A DNA stretch of 35,493 bases, taken from contig JAZNLL010000030.1 in the NCBI GenBank assembly GCA_045579045.1, positions 1 through 35,493 of the forward strand, in the 5' to 3' direction. The first letter of the stretch is position 1. Each line of letters begins with the position of its first letter. Under the pieces are notes generated by a model, which saw nothing but the letters and a program-made list of their open reading frames with translations, was not told the DNA's origin and ran no database searches. Shown here one piece after another: positions 27,545 through 35,252 of this stretch. This DNA is from Avoscillospira sp045579045. GTDB taxonomy: Bacteria; Bacillota; Clostridia; Oscillospirales; Oscillospiraceae. The translations under genes were made by a program, and so were the position numbers.

Positions 27545-29338
27545 TTAACCGATGGGTTCAAAGTCCTGTACACCGTGCTTGCAGAGGGGGCAGATATAAT
27601 CTTCCGGCAGTTCGCTGCCTTCATAGACATAGCCGCAAATCTTGCAGACGTAGCCCTTCTTGTCCGTTTCGGGCTTGGGCTTCACATTCTTCTGATAATA
27701 GGTATAGGTCATAGTCTCCTTATCGGACAGACGGACACACTGGGTCACATCGCAGATAAACATGACATGGGTCTGCAGATCCACCTGATTGATGACCTTG
27801 CAGGAAATATAGCCGTTGGCATACTTGTCCAGGAACAGAAGACCGTTGCTGGAACGCTGTGCATGCTTGAAGCCTTCAAACTTATCCACAGTTTTACCGG
27901 ACTGGAAGCCAAAATGTTCGAAGACCTTGAACGGTGCATCCTGGCTCAACGTGGAAACATTCAGCACACCGGTTTTTGCTGCCAGATCGCAGGAATGGTT
28001 ACGCTTGTTGATGGTCACGGCAATGCGGTTGGGGCTGTCAGTCAGCTGCGTAACCGTGTTGACGATGAGACCGTTATCCTTCTGTCCGTCTTTGGTGGTG
28101 ACGACATACAGGCCATAGCCGATATTGAACAGTTCGGTGGGATCGATATGATCCTCCTGGACCTGAACGGGTGTATAGGAGGCAGACAGTTCTTCTGCCA
28201 GTTCTTCGATCTTGGCTCTGGTTTCATCGTTGAGCGCAGAGCGGATCGTCACTTCCGTATTGGCATAGGTCAGATTATCCAGGTATTCCAGTTCCTTTTT
28301 CATCACGCGGATTGCGCAGGGCGCCCAAGAGCCGTTTTCGATGAAAGCAACTGTACGGTTCTGGAAGTTGCGTTCTGCCAGTTTGTCCAGATATGTACGC
28401 ATAAAGGGGAACACATCTGCATTATAGGTAGTGGTTGCCAGCACCAGCTTATCGTAGCGGAAAGCATCGCTGACAGCCTCAGCCATATCGCAGCGGGCAA
28501 GATCATGGAAGGCAACAGCAGGAACACCGCGCTTCAGCAGCTCCTCACGGAGCAGTTCTGCAGCTTCTTTGGTATGTCCGTAAATAGAGGTGTAGCACAG
28601 GCAGACACCTTCCGTTTCGGGAGTATAGCTGGACCACAGGTCATAGAGTCTGATGTAGTGACCCAGATTCTCCGTCAGCACAGGGCCGTGGAGGGGGCAA
28701 ATAATAGAAATATCCAGAGTGGCAGCAACCTTCAGAACATTCTGAACCTGCTTGCCGTACTTGCCAACAATACCGATAAAGTAGCGGCGGGCTTCATCGT
28801 CCCAAGGCTCTTCCACATCCAAAGCACCGAACTTACCGAAGCCGTCAGCAGAGAACAGAACCTTTTCATAAGCATCATAGGTCATCATGACCTCGGGCCA
28901 ATGAACCATAGGTGCAAAGGCAAAGACCAGCTTGTGATTACCCAGATCCAGCATTTCCATATTGGACACAGTCAGGGTATTCTTCAGTTCCAGCCGGGGA
29001 AAGAAATTGGCGATCATGGGGAAGGTCTTGGCGTTGGCCACCACCGTGACATCGGGATACTGATTTACAAATGCTTCAATAGAAGCGGCATGATCCGGCT
29101 CCATGTGCTGCACCACCAGATAATCAGGCTGACGACCTGCAAGCGCCCGTTCAATATTCTTCAGCCACTCCCCTGTTTTCTTCTGGTCAATGGTATCCAT
29201 AACGGCGACCTTCTCATCCAGAATCACATAGGAATTATAGGCCATTCCGTTGGGCACAACATACTGACCCTCGAACAGGTCTACATCATGGTCGTTGGCG
29301 CCTACATAGATGATAGAGTCGGTAACCTTTTTCAGCAT
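27545..29338 (-). CDS. Flavodiiron protein with flavin reductase and rubredoxin domains
   Basis: A 597-residue multidomain oxidase that reduces O2 to water (or NO to N2O), protecting anaerobes. It has a metallo-beta-lactamase-like diiron domain (1-240; ligands H78, E80, D82, H83, H146, D165, H217). A flavodoxin domain follows at about 245-390 ('CLCYTSIYGHTKEAAELL'), then a flavin-reductase/FMN-binding domain at about 400-545. The C-terminal rubredoxin (550-597) carries 'YVCKICGYVYEG' and 'YICPLCKHG'. All electron carriers are therefore in one chain. The promoter overlaps a likely Fur box. Cytoplasmic; AAGGAGC precedes the ATG. Confidence 0.93.
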   Translation of the reverse strand: MLKKVTDSIIYVGANDHDVDLFEGQYVVPNGMAYNSYVILDEKVAVMDTIDQKKTGEWLKNIERALAGRQPDYLVVQHMEPDHAASIEAFVNQYPDVTVVANAKTFPMIANFFPRLELKNTLTVSNMEMLDLGNHKLVFAFAPMVHWPEVMMTYDAYEKVLFSADGFGKFGALDVEEPWDDEARRYFIGIVGKYGKQVQNVLKVAATLDISIICPLHGPVLTENLGHYIRLYDLWSSYTPETEGVCLCYTSIYGHTKEAAELLREELLKRGVPAVAFHDLARCDMAEAVSDAFRYDKLVLATTTYNADVFPFMRTYLDKLAERNFQNRTVAFIENGSWAPCAIRVMKKELEYLDNLTYANTEVTIRSALNDETRAKIEELAEELSASYTPVQVQEDHIDPTELFNIGYGLYVVTTKDGQKDNGLIVNTVTQLTDSPNRIAVTINKRNHSCDLAAKTGVLNVSTLSQDAPFKVFEHFGFQSGKTVDKFEGFKHAQRSSNGLLFLDKYANGYISCKVINQVDLQTHVMFICDVTQCVRLSDKETMTYTYYQKNVKPKPETDKKGYVCKICGYVYEGSELPEDYICPLCKHGVQDFEPIG

Positions 29339-29377
29339 TTTGTTTTCGCTCCTTATTTATCGTTTTCGTACGAATGC

Positions 29378-29406
29378 ATCATATCACATCCAATAATGAT
29401 AATCAA
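29378..29406 (-). promoter_or_regulatory. Promoter of the flavodiiron gene
   Basis: Minus strand TTGATT (29406-29401), 17-nt spacer, TATGAT (29383-29378), about 40 nt before the start codon. Confidence 0.75.
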
Positions 29407-29410
29407 TACT
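29392..29410. promoter_or_regulatory. Probable Fur box over the flavodiiron promoter
   Basis: AATAATGATAATCAATACT matches the 19-bp Fur consensus GATAATGATAATCATTATC at 15 positions and covers the -35 hexamer. PerR is a less good fit. Repression by iron-loaded Fur-family regulator is inferred. Confidence 0.6.
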
Positions 29411-29411
29411 A

Positions 29412-30512
29412 TTATTTGGAATTTTTAGAAAAATTTTTCAAAAAATCTGCTCGGTTATCCTGCGGATGGGATAAAACATGGCATAATAATGTTTGCAGAA
29501 GCTCGCCGACGTCTTTTCCCTGCATATGAGGAAAATCCTTACCCGAAACCGCAAGGTCTTTCAGACTGACACATTCACCGGAAAAGAGGATTTCCTCCAA
29601 CTGATCACGCTCTCCTGCCAGTGCTGCCGTAATTGACGCACGACGGGAGCCGTTCTCTGCAATCAAGCGCTTCCAGCCAAGCCGATCCTTGGGAAACTCC
29701 AGCCTTCCTGCGATCATGGCATCCTGCGCAGACATTTTATCCAGTCGCAGTGCGGTCAAATTCAACTCCGGCTGGATGCGGCACAAGCCTGCCCAACGGA
29801 TTACGCGATCACAGGGTATCTGCGTCAGCCATTCAAAATCACCGCTCGTACAGAAGCCGAAAGCTTCCGGGAGGTTCAATTCTGTCATAGCCTTCACCCG
29901 CTCCGGATTGGGAGACAAGAGTGTTTTTTCAATTTCGTCACGAATACGCTCGGCTGAGAGTCCACAGCACAGCGACCCCAGCCTTTCAATGGCTTTTCCT
30001 GTATTCTCTTCAACGGTAAAATTCAGCTGCGCCGAAAAACGAATGGCTCGCAGCATTCGCAGGGCATCCTCTTGAAATCGCTTTTCCGGATCACCCACGC
30101 AGCGAAGAACCTTATTCTGCAAATCCTCTTTGCCGCCGTACAGGTCCACAATATTTCCCTTTTCGTCCATGGCCATGGCATTGACCGTAAAATCACGGCG
30201 CGCCAGATCCTCTGTCAGATTTCTGACAAAGGTCACCTGCGCAGGATGCCTGCCGTCGGGATAATCGCCGTCAGTACGGTAGGTAGTTACTTCTGCTTGT
30301 CCCTGCTCCGTCAGCACCGTCACGGTACCGTGGCGAATACCCGTGGGAACACATCGCCGAAAACATTTCATAACCTGCCCCGGCAAGGCTGATGTGGTGA
30401 TATCCCAGTCATGAATCGGGCGACCCAACAGCGTATCCCGGACGCATCCACCCACATACCATGCTTCGTATCCTGCACGGCGAAGGGTCTGTAAAATCAA
30501 ATCCGGTCTCAT
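29412..30512 (-). CDS. cca: CCA tRNA nucleotidyltransferase
   Basis: A 366-residue class II CCA-adding enzyme that builds or repairs tRNA 3' CCA ends. The sequence shows 'AWYVGGCVRDTLLGRPIHDWDI' (catalytic DxD at 'DWD'), 'TYRTDGDYPDGRHPAQVTF', 'EDLARRDFTVNAMAMD', 'LQNKVLRCVGDPEKRFQEDALRMLRAIRFSAQL', and a helical body/tail domain. No HD domain is fused. The ATG at 30512 has AAGGAG 6 nt upstream; six more codons are open upstream but include the ribosome binding site. Cytoplasmic housekeeping gene. Confidence 0.93.
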   Translation of the reverse strand: MRPDLILQTLRRAGYEAWYVGGCVRDTLLGRPIHDWDITTSALPGQVMKCFRRCVPTGIRHGTVTVLTEQGQAEVTTYRTDGDYPDGRHPAQVTFVRNLTEDLARRDFTVNAMAMDEKGNIVDLYGGKEDLQNKVLRCVGDPEKRFQEDALRMLRAIRFSAQLNFTVEENTGKAIERLGSLCCGLSAERIRDEIEKTLLSPNPERVKAMTELNLPEAFGFCTSGDFEWLTQIPCDRVIRWAGLCRIQPELNLTALRLDKMSAQDAMIAGRLEFPKDRLGWKRLIAENGSRRASITAALAGERDQLEEILFSGECVSLKDLAVSGKDFPHMQGKDVGELLQTLLCHVLSHPQDNRADFLKNFSKNSK

Positions 30513-30548
30513 AAGGTGCTCCTTATACAATATTTCATCAATTTCCTC

Positions 30549-30611
30549 TTGTCACGGTGACATTTCTGATATATAATTCATATTTGGATTAGTCTGGATA
30601 TAGATTATTAT
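30549..30611 (+). promoter_or_regulatory. Tandem promoters of murC
   Basis: P1: TTGTCA (30549-30554), 17 nt, TATAAT (30572-30577). P2: TTGGAT (30584-30589), 16 nt, TATTAT (30606-30611). The leader to the ATG at 30671 is about 50-85 nt. Confidence 0.65.
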
Positions 30612-30670
30612 ACGTCTGTTACACTTATACCGCAACAGGTTTTTTATAGATTATATATGGAGGAACTTCC

Positions 30671-32041
30671 ATGAATCGCCCCAATATGAATATTATTGAT
30701 TATCTCAAGCCCGGTTCCCATGTCCATCTGGTGGGCATCGGCGGCGTTTCCATGCGTCCGCTGGGTCTTGTTCTCCGTTCCCAGGGTTTGATTATCTCCG
30801 GCTCCGATATGAATGCCTCTGTTTCCACCGATGAACTGATGTCCAAGGGGATTACGGTTCACATCGGTCATGCAGAGAAAAACATTGAAGGCGCTGACTG
30901 TATCATTCGTACGGCCGCTGCACAGAATGATAATCCCGAAATTTCTGCCGCCCGTGCCATGGGTATTCCTGTTTTTGAACGTGCAGAAGCCTGGGGCGTT
31001 ATCATGAAAAATTACCCCAATGCGATTTGCGTCTCCGGCACCCACGGAAAAACCACGACCACTTCCATGATCACCCAGATCTTCATGGAAGCCAAGAAGG
31101 ATCCCACCGTTATGATTGGCGGTACCCTTCCCCTTCTGAAGGCCAGTCACAGAGTCGGTCAGGGCGATACCATCATTCTGGAAAGCTGCGAATACTGCAA
31201 TTCTTTCCTCAATTTCTTCCCCACTACCGCACTTGTGCTGAATATTGAAGCCGATCATCTGGATTTCTTTAAGGGTCTTGCCGATATTCAGGCTTCCTTC
31301 CGTAAGTTTGTGCAGCTGGTGCCGGAAAACGGACAGATCATCGCCAACGGTGATGACAAGAACGTCACCGATGCGCTGGAAGGTTTGAACTACATTACCT
31401 TCGGATTGAATGAACAGAACGACGTCCACGGAGAAAACTATTCCGAGGATTGGCGTCAGTTTGATGTCATTTGCCGCGGTCAGCTCTATACCCGCGTGAA
31501 CCTTTCCGTTTTCGGCAGACACAATGCACTCAATGCGCTGGCTGCCTGTGCTGCTGCTTTCGAATCCGGTATTCCCGGAGAGGTTACTGCCGAGGCACTC
31601 CACCATTTCCACGGTGCAGGCCGCAGAATGGAGTTCAAGGGCAGCTACAACGGTGCTGATCTCTATGACGATTATGCCCATCATCCCGGTGAACTGCATG
31701 CGCTTCTGACTGCTGCAAAATCCATGAATTATAAGCGGGTCATCTGCGCATTCCAGCCTCACACCTATACCCGCACGAATGCGCTGTTTGAGGACTTTAT
31801 CCGGGAATTGAAGCAGGCGGACATTGCTGTTCTGACAGAAATCTATGCAGCCCGGGAGCGCAACCATATCGGCATTTCCTCCAAGATGATCTCCGATCGG
31901 ATTGAAGGCGCCGTCTACTGCCCCACTTTGCAGGATGTGACTGCTTATCTGAAAGAAATTGCCCAGCCGGGAGACTTGATTCTCACCGTTGGTGCAGGCG
32001 ATATTTTCAAAGCCGGCGATGCCGTTCTGGTGAAAGATTGA
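30671..32041 (+). CDS. murC: UDP-N-acetylmuramate-L-alanine ligase
   Basis: A 456-residue Mur ligase adding L-alanine to UDP-MurNAc, the first step of the stem peptide. The N-terminal domain has 'VHLVGIGGVSMRPLGLVL'. The central ATP-binding loop is 'CVSGTHGKTTTTSMITQI' (about 119-136), with 'NIEADHLDFF' and 'FGRHNALNALAACAA'. The C-terminal domain has 'YDDYAHHPGELHALL' and 'FQPHTYTRT', the MurC-typical motifs. GGAGG is 7-8 nt before the ATG. Unusually it is monocistronic, with its own promoters and a strong terminator. Confidence 0.93.
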   Translation: MNRPNMNIIDYLKPGSHVHLVGIGGVSMRPLGLVLRSQGLIISGSDMNASVSTDELMSKGITVHIGHAEKNIEGADCIIRTAAAQNDNPEISAARAMGIPVFERAEAWGVIMKNYPNAICVSGTHGKTTTTSMITQIFMEAKKDPTVMIGGTLPLLKASHRVGQGDTIILESCEYCNSFLNFFPTTALVLNIEADHLDFFKGLADIQASFRKFVQLVPENGQIIANGDDKNVTDALEGLNYITFGLNEQNDVHGENYSEDWRQFDVICRGQLYTRVNLSVFGRHNALNALAACAAAFESGIPGEVTAEALHHFHGAGRRMEFKGSYNGADLYDDYAHHPGELHALLTAAKSMNYKRVICAFQPHTYTRTNALFEDFIRELKQADIAVLTEIYAARERNHIGISSKMISDRIEGAVYCPTLQDVTAYLKEIAQPGDLILTVGAGDIFKAGDAVLVKD

Positions 32042-32046
32042 TATAC

Positions 32047-32077
32047 AAAAAGGAAGCAGAAAATCTGCTTCCTTTTT
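32047..32077. terminator. Terminator after murC
   Basis: AAAAGGAAGCAGA-AAA-TCTGCTTCCTTTTT perfect stem with U-tract. Confidence 0.93.
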
Positions 32078-32080
32078 GTG

Positions 32081-32109
32081 TTGACTTTTCCTGTTGTCGG
32101 GGGTATAAG
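32081..32109 (+). promoter_or_regulatory. Promoter of the MATE exporter gene
   Basis: TTGACT (32081-32086), 17-nt spacer, TATAAG (32104-32109), leader of about 25 nt. Confidence 0.75.
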
Positions 32110-32141
32110 TAAGGCAGAAACCTTTTTGTGAGGTGTAACGA

Positions 32142-33506
32142 ATGAGGCGTTCTCACGAGATTGATATAACCTCCGGTCCGATTTTAAAGAAGGTCATTAT
32201 GTTTATCCTGCCGTTGATGGCCAGCGGTATTCTGCAGCTTTTGTTCAACGCCGCCGATGTCATTGTCGTCGGCAAGTTTGCAGGTTCTTTGTCATTGGCT
32301 GCCGTTGGTTCCACCGGCTCCCTTGTCAACCTGATTGTCAATGTTTTTATAGGCATCGCCACCGCTGCCAATGTTCTGGTGTCCCGCTACTATGGCAGCC
32401 GCAACCATGACGAACTTTCCAGATGCGTCCATTGTTCCATGGGTCTCAGCGGAATTCTCGGTCTCATTGTCTGTTTGATCGGTTTCTTCTTCTCCACTCC
32501 CATTCTGGCCATGATGAATACCGATCCGGAGGTCTTGCCACTCGCCTCCTTATATTTAAAGATTTATTTTCTTGGCACGCCTGCGACCATGGTCTACAAT
32601 TTCGGCGCTGCCATTCTTCGCGCTGTCGGTGACACAGAGCGTCCCCTGCGGTTCCTGATGGTTTCCGGCATCATTAATGTTGTTTTGAATTTGATCCTGG
32701 TTGTCGTTTTCCACATGGATGTCGCCGGTGTTGCAATCGCCACCGCTGTCTCTCAGTACATATCTGCCGGTTTGGTTGTACGCTGTCTCATTCATACCGA
32801 CGGTGTTTATAAATTGAATGTTCGGAATATCACCCTCCACGGAGATGTTGTCCTTCAGCTTCTGCAGCTCGGTATTCCTGCCGGTCTGAACAGCTCCGTG
32901 TTCTCTATTGCCAATGTCCTGATCCAAAGCTCCGTCAATTCCTTTGGTTATGTGACCATGGCAGCCAATTCTGCCGCATCCAATATCGATGGTTTCGTCT
33001 ACATCGCAGCCAACTCCGTTTCCCATGCAGCGCTCAGCTTTACCAGTCAGAATTACGGAGCAAGACAGTATGCACGGATCAAGCGGATCGTTTTCACCTG
33101 TTTCGGTGTTGTCATTCTGATCGGTGTTACTGTCGGCTCTCTCGCCTACCTGTTTGGGCCACAGCTGCTGTCTTTCTATGTCTCTGCTGCCGATCCAAAT
33201 CGGGATGCGATCATTGCCACCGGTATGATACGGTTGCGGATTATCTGCCTATCCTATGCTCTGTGCGGTGTTATGGACATGCTGACCGGTACCCTCCGAG
33301 GCCTGGGAAAATCCTGGACACCCATGATCATCTCCGCTTTGGGTGCCTGTGCATTCCGTGTGATCTGGATCTACACGATTTTTGCAGCTTTCCGTTCCCT
33401 TGAGGTTCTGTATCTGTCCTATCCCATTTCCTGGATCATCACACCCGCTACGCAAAGCATCGTTTTGTATTGCATTTACAAAAAATTGCGCAGATCGCAA
33501 CAATAG
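32142..33506 (+). CDS. MATE family efflux transporter
   Basis: A 454-residue inner-membrane exporter of the MOP/MATE superfamily with 12 predicted helices. Family features are 'IDITSGPILKKVIMFILPLMASGILQLLFNAADVIVVGKFAG' (first helix pair, Asp in 'NAADVIVVGKF'), 'AAVGSTGSLVNLIVNVFIGIATAANVLVSRYYG', 'GDTERPLRFLMVSGIINVVLNLIL' and 'ASNIDGFVYIAANSVSHAALSFTSQNYGA'. Members exchange Na+ or H+ for drugs or cationic compounds; the substrate cannot be told. Own promoter and terminator. Confidence 0.93.
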   Translation: MRRSHEIDITSGPILKKVIMFILPLMASGILQLLFNAADVIVVGKFAGSLSLAAVGSTGSLVNLIVNVFIGIATAANVLVSRYYGSRNHDELSRCVHCSMGLSGILGLIVCLIGFFFSTPILAMMNTDPEVLPLASLYLKIYFLGTPATMVYNFGAAILRAVGDTERPLRFLMVSGIINVVLNLILVVVFHMDVAGVAIATAVSQYISAGLVVRCLIHTDGVYKLNVRNITLHGDVVLQLLQLGIPAGLNSSVFSIANVLIQSSVNSFGYVTMAANSAASNIDGFVYIAANSVSHAALSFTSQNYGARQYARIKRIVFTCFGVVILIGVTVGSLAYLFGPQLLSFYVSAADPNRDAIIATGMIRLRIICLSYALCGVMDMLTGTLRGLGKSWTPMIISALGACAFRVIWIYTIFAAFRSLEVLYLSYPISWIITPATQSIVLYCIYKKLRRSQQ

Positions 33507-33508
33507 AG

Positions 33509-33540
33509 AAATCGCCGCTGATTTTCAGCGGGGATTTTTT
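33509..33540. terminator. Bidirectional terminator
   Basis: AATCGCCGCTGA-TT-TCAGCGGGGATT stem followed by TTTTT, between the convergent MATE and ruvX genes. Confidence 0.85.
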
Positions 33541-33952
33541 ATCTGCTTCGGAAAGACAGGTAGCCTTCCAGAATTAAGGATGCAGCGACGGCATCCACAG
33601 TATTTTTTCTCTTCTTGCCACGGACATTGTTCTGTGATAAAATCCGATGGGCATCTACAGTCGTACGACGTTCGTCCCACATAACAGGTTTTATCCCCGT
33701 GACTTCTTCCAGAAGCGCAGCAAATTCTTTATATAGTGCAGCTCTGGGACCTTCGGAACCGTCCATATTTCTGGGAAAGCCCATAACGATCTCCGTGACC
33801 TGATGCTGACCAATCAATTCCTTGATGGCAGCTGCTACCTTATCAGGTGTATAAGCATGGATCACAGTGGTGAATCCCGTGATCATGCCCAATGCATCGG
33901 AAATGGCGATTCCCGTTCTGGCATCACCATAGTCAATAGCCATGATTCGCAA
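33539..33952 (-). CDS. ruvX: Holliday junction resolvase-like protein RuvX/YqgF
   Basis: A 137-residue RNase H-like nuclease of the YqgF family, implicated in pre-16S rRNA 5' processing and/or Holliday junction resolution. Catalytic Asp7 is in 'MRIMAIDYGDARTGIAISD'. 'EIVMGFPRNMDGSEGPRA' and 'PVMWDERRTTVDAHRIL' supply the Glu and further motifs, and 'KRKNTVDAVAASLILEGYL' the final Asp. The start is TTG (33952) with GGAGG 8 nt before it; the in-frame ATG three codons later is too far from the site. An extended -10 TGGTAGAAT (about 33985-33993, minus strand) may be its promoter. Confidence 0.9.
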   Translation of the reverse strand: MRIMAIDYGDARTGIAISDALGMITGFTTVIHAYTPDKVAAAIKELIGQHQVTEIVMGFPRNMDGSEGPRAALYKEFAALLEEVTGIKPVMWDERRTTVDAHRILSQNNVRGKKRKNTVDAVAASLILEGYLSFRSR

Positions 33953-34042
33953 GTTCTCTTCCTCCGTTTTTTCGCATTTTCCCTATTCTACCATATATAG
34001 ATGAAAAAAGGAAAGTTTTTTCAAAAAAATCAAAAAATATAG

Positions 34043-34071
34043 TTGACCTGAGAAAGTCCTTGTGGTATGAT
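34043..34071 (+). promoter_or_regulatory. Promoter of the rpmG-secE-nusG-rplK operon
   Basis: TTGACC (34043-34048), 17-nt spacer, TATGAT (34066-34071). The leader to rpmG is about 135 nt and contains a GGGC/GCCC hairpin followed by a T-run near 34089-34115 that could attenuate. Confidence 0.85.
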
Positions 34072-34211
34072 ACTCGTACCTGTGAAAAAGGGCTATTTTT
34101 TTGCGCCCATTTTTCTACTGCGGTATGGATACTCGTGTAGTTTCGGTATCCGCTAAATTTACTCATAGGCCGTGGGAATACAGGGAGGCAATAATTAAGG
34201 AGGTGCCGATA

Positions 34212-34361
34212 ATGCGCGTGAAAATCACACTGAGATGCTCTGAGTGCAAGCAGAGAAACTACAACAGCATGAAAAACAAGAAGAACGACCCCGACCGTCT
34301 CGAGATGAAGAAGTATTGCAGATTCTGCAAGAAGCACACTGTCCATAACGAGACGAAGTAA
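34212..34361 (+). CDS. rpmG: 50S ribosomal protein L33
   Basis: A 49-residue L33, MRVKITLRCSECKQRNYNSM, with the zinc-binding form: CSEC and later CRFC (four Cys in two CxxC pairs). The zinc (C+) type implies a zinc-replete paralogue. AGGAGGTG lies upstream of the ATG at 34212. First gene of the operon with secE and nusG, the order conserved in Firmicutes. The tRNA-Trp often found between rpmG and secE in relatives is not present. Confidence 0.95.
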   Translation: MRVKITLRCSECKQRNYNSMKNKKNDPDRLEMKKYCRFCKKHTVHNETK

Positions 34362-34397
34362 TGCATTGAGTTCTACAATGCGGAAAGGGTGAACAAC

Positions 34398-34622
34398 ATG
34401 GCAGAAGCCAACAAGAAGGAAAACTTTTTTAAGCGCATCGGCCGCTGGTTCCGCGAGATGAGAAGTGAACTGAAAAAGGTCGTTTGGCCCAGCAAGAGCC
34501 AGATGGTCAACAACACGCTCGTCGTTCTCGCCTGCGTTATCGTAGTTGGCATTTTCATCTGGGTGTTTGACGCTGTTGCCGGTGTTGTGGTCAACGGTAT
34601 CATTACCCTGATCAAGGGCTAA
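34398..34622 (+). CDS. secE: Preprotein translocase subunit SecE
   Basis: A 74-residue single-pass SecE. The amphipathic helix 'FFKRIGRWFREMRSELKKVVWPSKSQMVNNTLVV' carries the conserved 'E.KKV.WP' motif, followed by a C-terminal membrane helix (about 42-65). It is part of SecYEG, where it clamps SecY. The ATG at 34398 with AAAGGGTG upstream is chosen over a GTG three codons earlier. It ends 8 nt before nusG. Confidence 0.95.
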   Translation: MAEANKKENFFKRIGRWFREMRSELKKVVWPSKSQMVNNTLVVLACVIVVGIFIWVFDAVAGVVVNGIITLIKG

Positions 34623-34630
34623 GGATCGCC

Positions 34631-35155
34631 ATGGCAGAAGCAGCAAAATGGTATGTGGTCCACACATACTCCGGTTATGAAAACACCGTCAAGGCTACCA
34701 TTGAAAAAACCGTTGAAACTCGCCATCTGGAAGACATCATCCATACGATCTCCATTCCTATGGAAACTGTCACCGAGCTGACGGACAATGGTCCCAAGAC
34801 CTACGACCGCAAAGTCTTCCCCGGCTATGTGCTGGTGAAGATGATTATGACGGATGAAGCCTGGTACGTGATCAAAAATGTTCGCGGTGTCACCGGTTTT
34901 GTCGGTTCCGGCACCAAGCCCACTCCCCTCACCGAAGATGAAGTCGCCCAGCTGGGCGTGGAGAAGCATGAGATCGTTGTCAACTACGGCCTCGGCGACT
35001 CTGTGAAGATCAACGACGGTCCTCTGACTTCCTTTGTCGGCGTTGTGGACGAGCTGGATGTCGAAAAGAACAAGGTTCGCGTTATCGTTTCCATGTTCGG
35101 ACGCGAAACACCTGTCGAGCTGGAACTCGATCAGGTGGAGGTTGTTGAAAACTAA
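34631..35155 (+). CDS. nusG: Transcription termination/antitermination factor NusG
   Basis: A 174-residue NusG. The NGN domain (1-110) has 'KWYVVHTYSGYENTVKATIE', 'KVFPGYVLVKMIMTDEAWYVIKNVRGVTGFVGSG' and 'PTPLTEDEV'. The C-terminal KOW domain (about 122-174) has 'GDSVKINDGPLTSFVGVVDELDVEKNKVRVIVSMFGRETPVELE'. It binds RNA polymerase clamp and ribosome S10/Rho or pausing sites. AAGGA just before the ATG. Normal length for Firmicutes. Confidence 0.96.
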   Translation: MAEAAKWYVVHTYSGYENTVKATIEKTVETRHLEDIIHTISIPMETVTELTDNGPKTYDRKVFPGYVLVKMIMTDEAWYVIKNVRGVTGFVGSGTKPTPLTEDEVAQLGVEKHEIVVNYGLGDSVKINDGPLTSFVGVVDELDVEKNKVRVIVSMFGRETPVELELDQVEVVEN

Positions 35156-35252
35156 ACCAATGGCTGGTTAGTCAGTCAGAACGTGGGAGGGGTTCTATCC
35201 CCGCCAAAAATACGCTCTGCGTATCACCACAATATTTCAGGAGGTGCTTATC
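35156..35252 (+). promoter_or_regulatory. nusG-rplK intergenic leader, possible autoregulatory RNA
   Basis: The 97-nt spacer contains GTGGGAGGGG-TTCTAT-CCCCGCC (about 35182-35205), a G-rich stem that I recall as conserved upstream of rplK in Firmicutes. There it may mimic a ribosomal-protein binding site on 23S rRNA, giving L1 or L11 feedback control. No intrinsic terminator or promoter is evident. Confidence 0.35.

Noticed and set aside
27485..29428. Long plus-strand open frame opposite the flavodiiron gene
   Set aside because: The minus frame has all diiron ligands and rubredoxin motifs; the plus frame has no start signal or family features.
34072..34211. Possible riboswitch or tRNA-Trp in the rpmG leader
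   Set aside because: No tRNA cloverleaf or known riboswitch core could be built; only a weak GGGC/GCCC hairpin is present.
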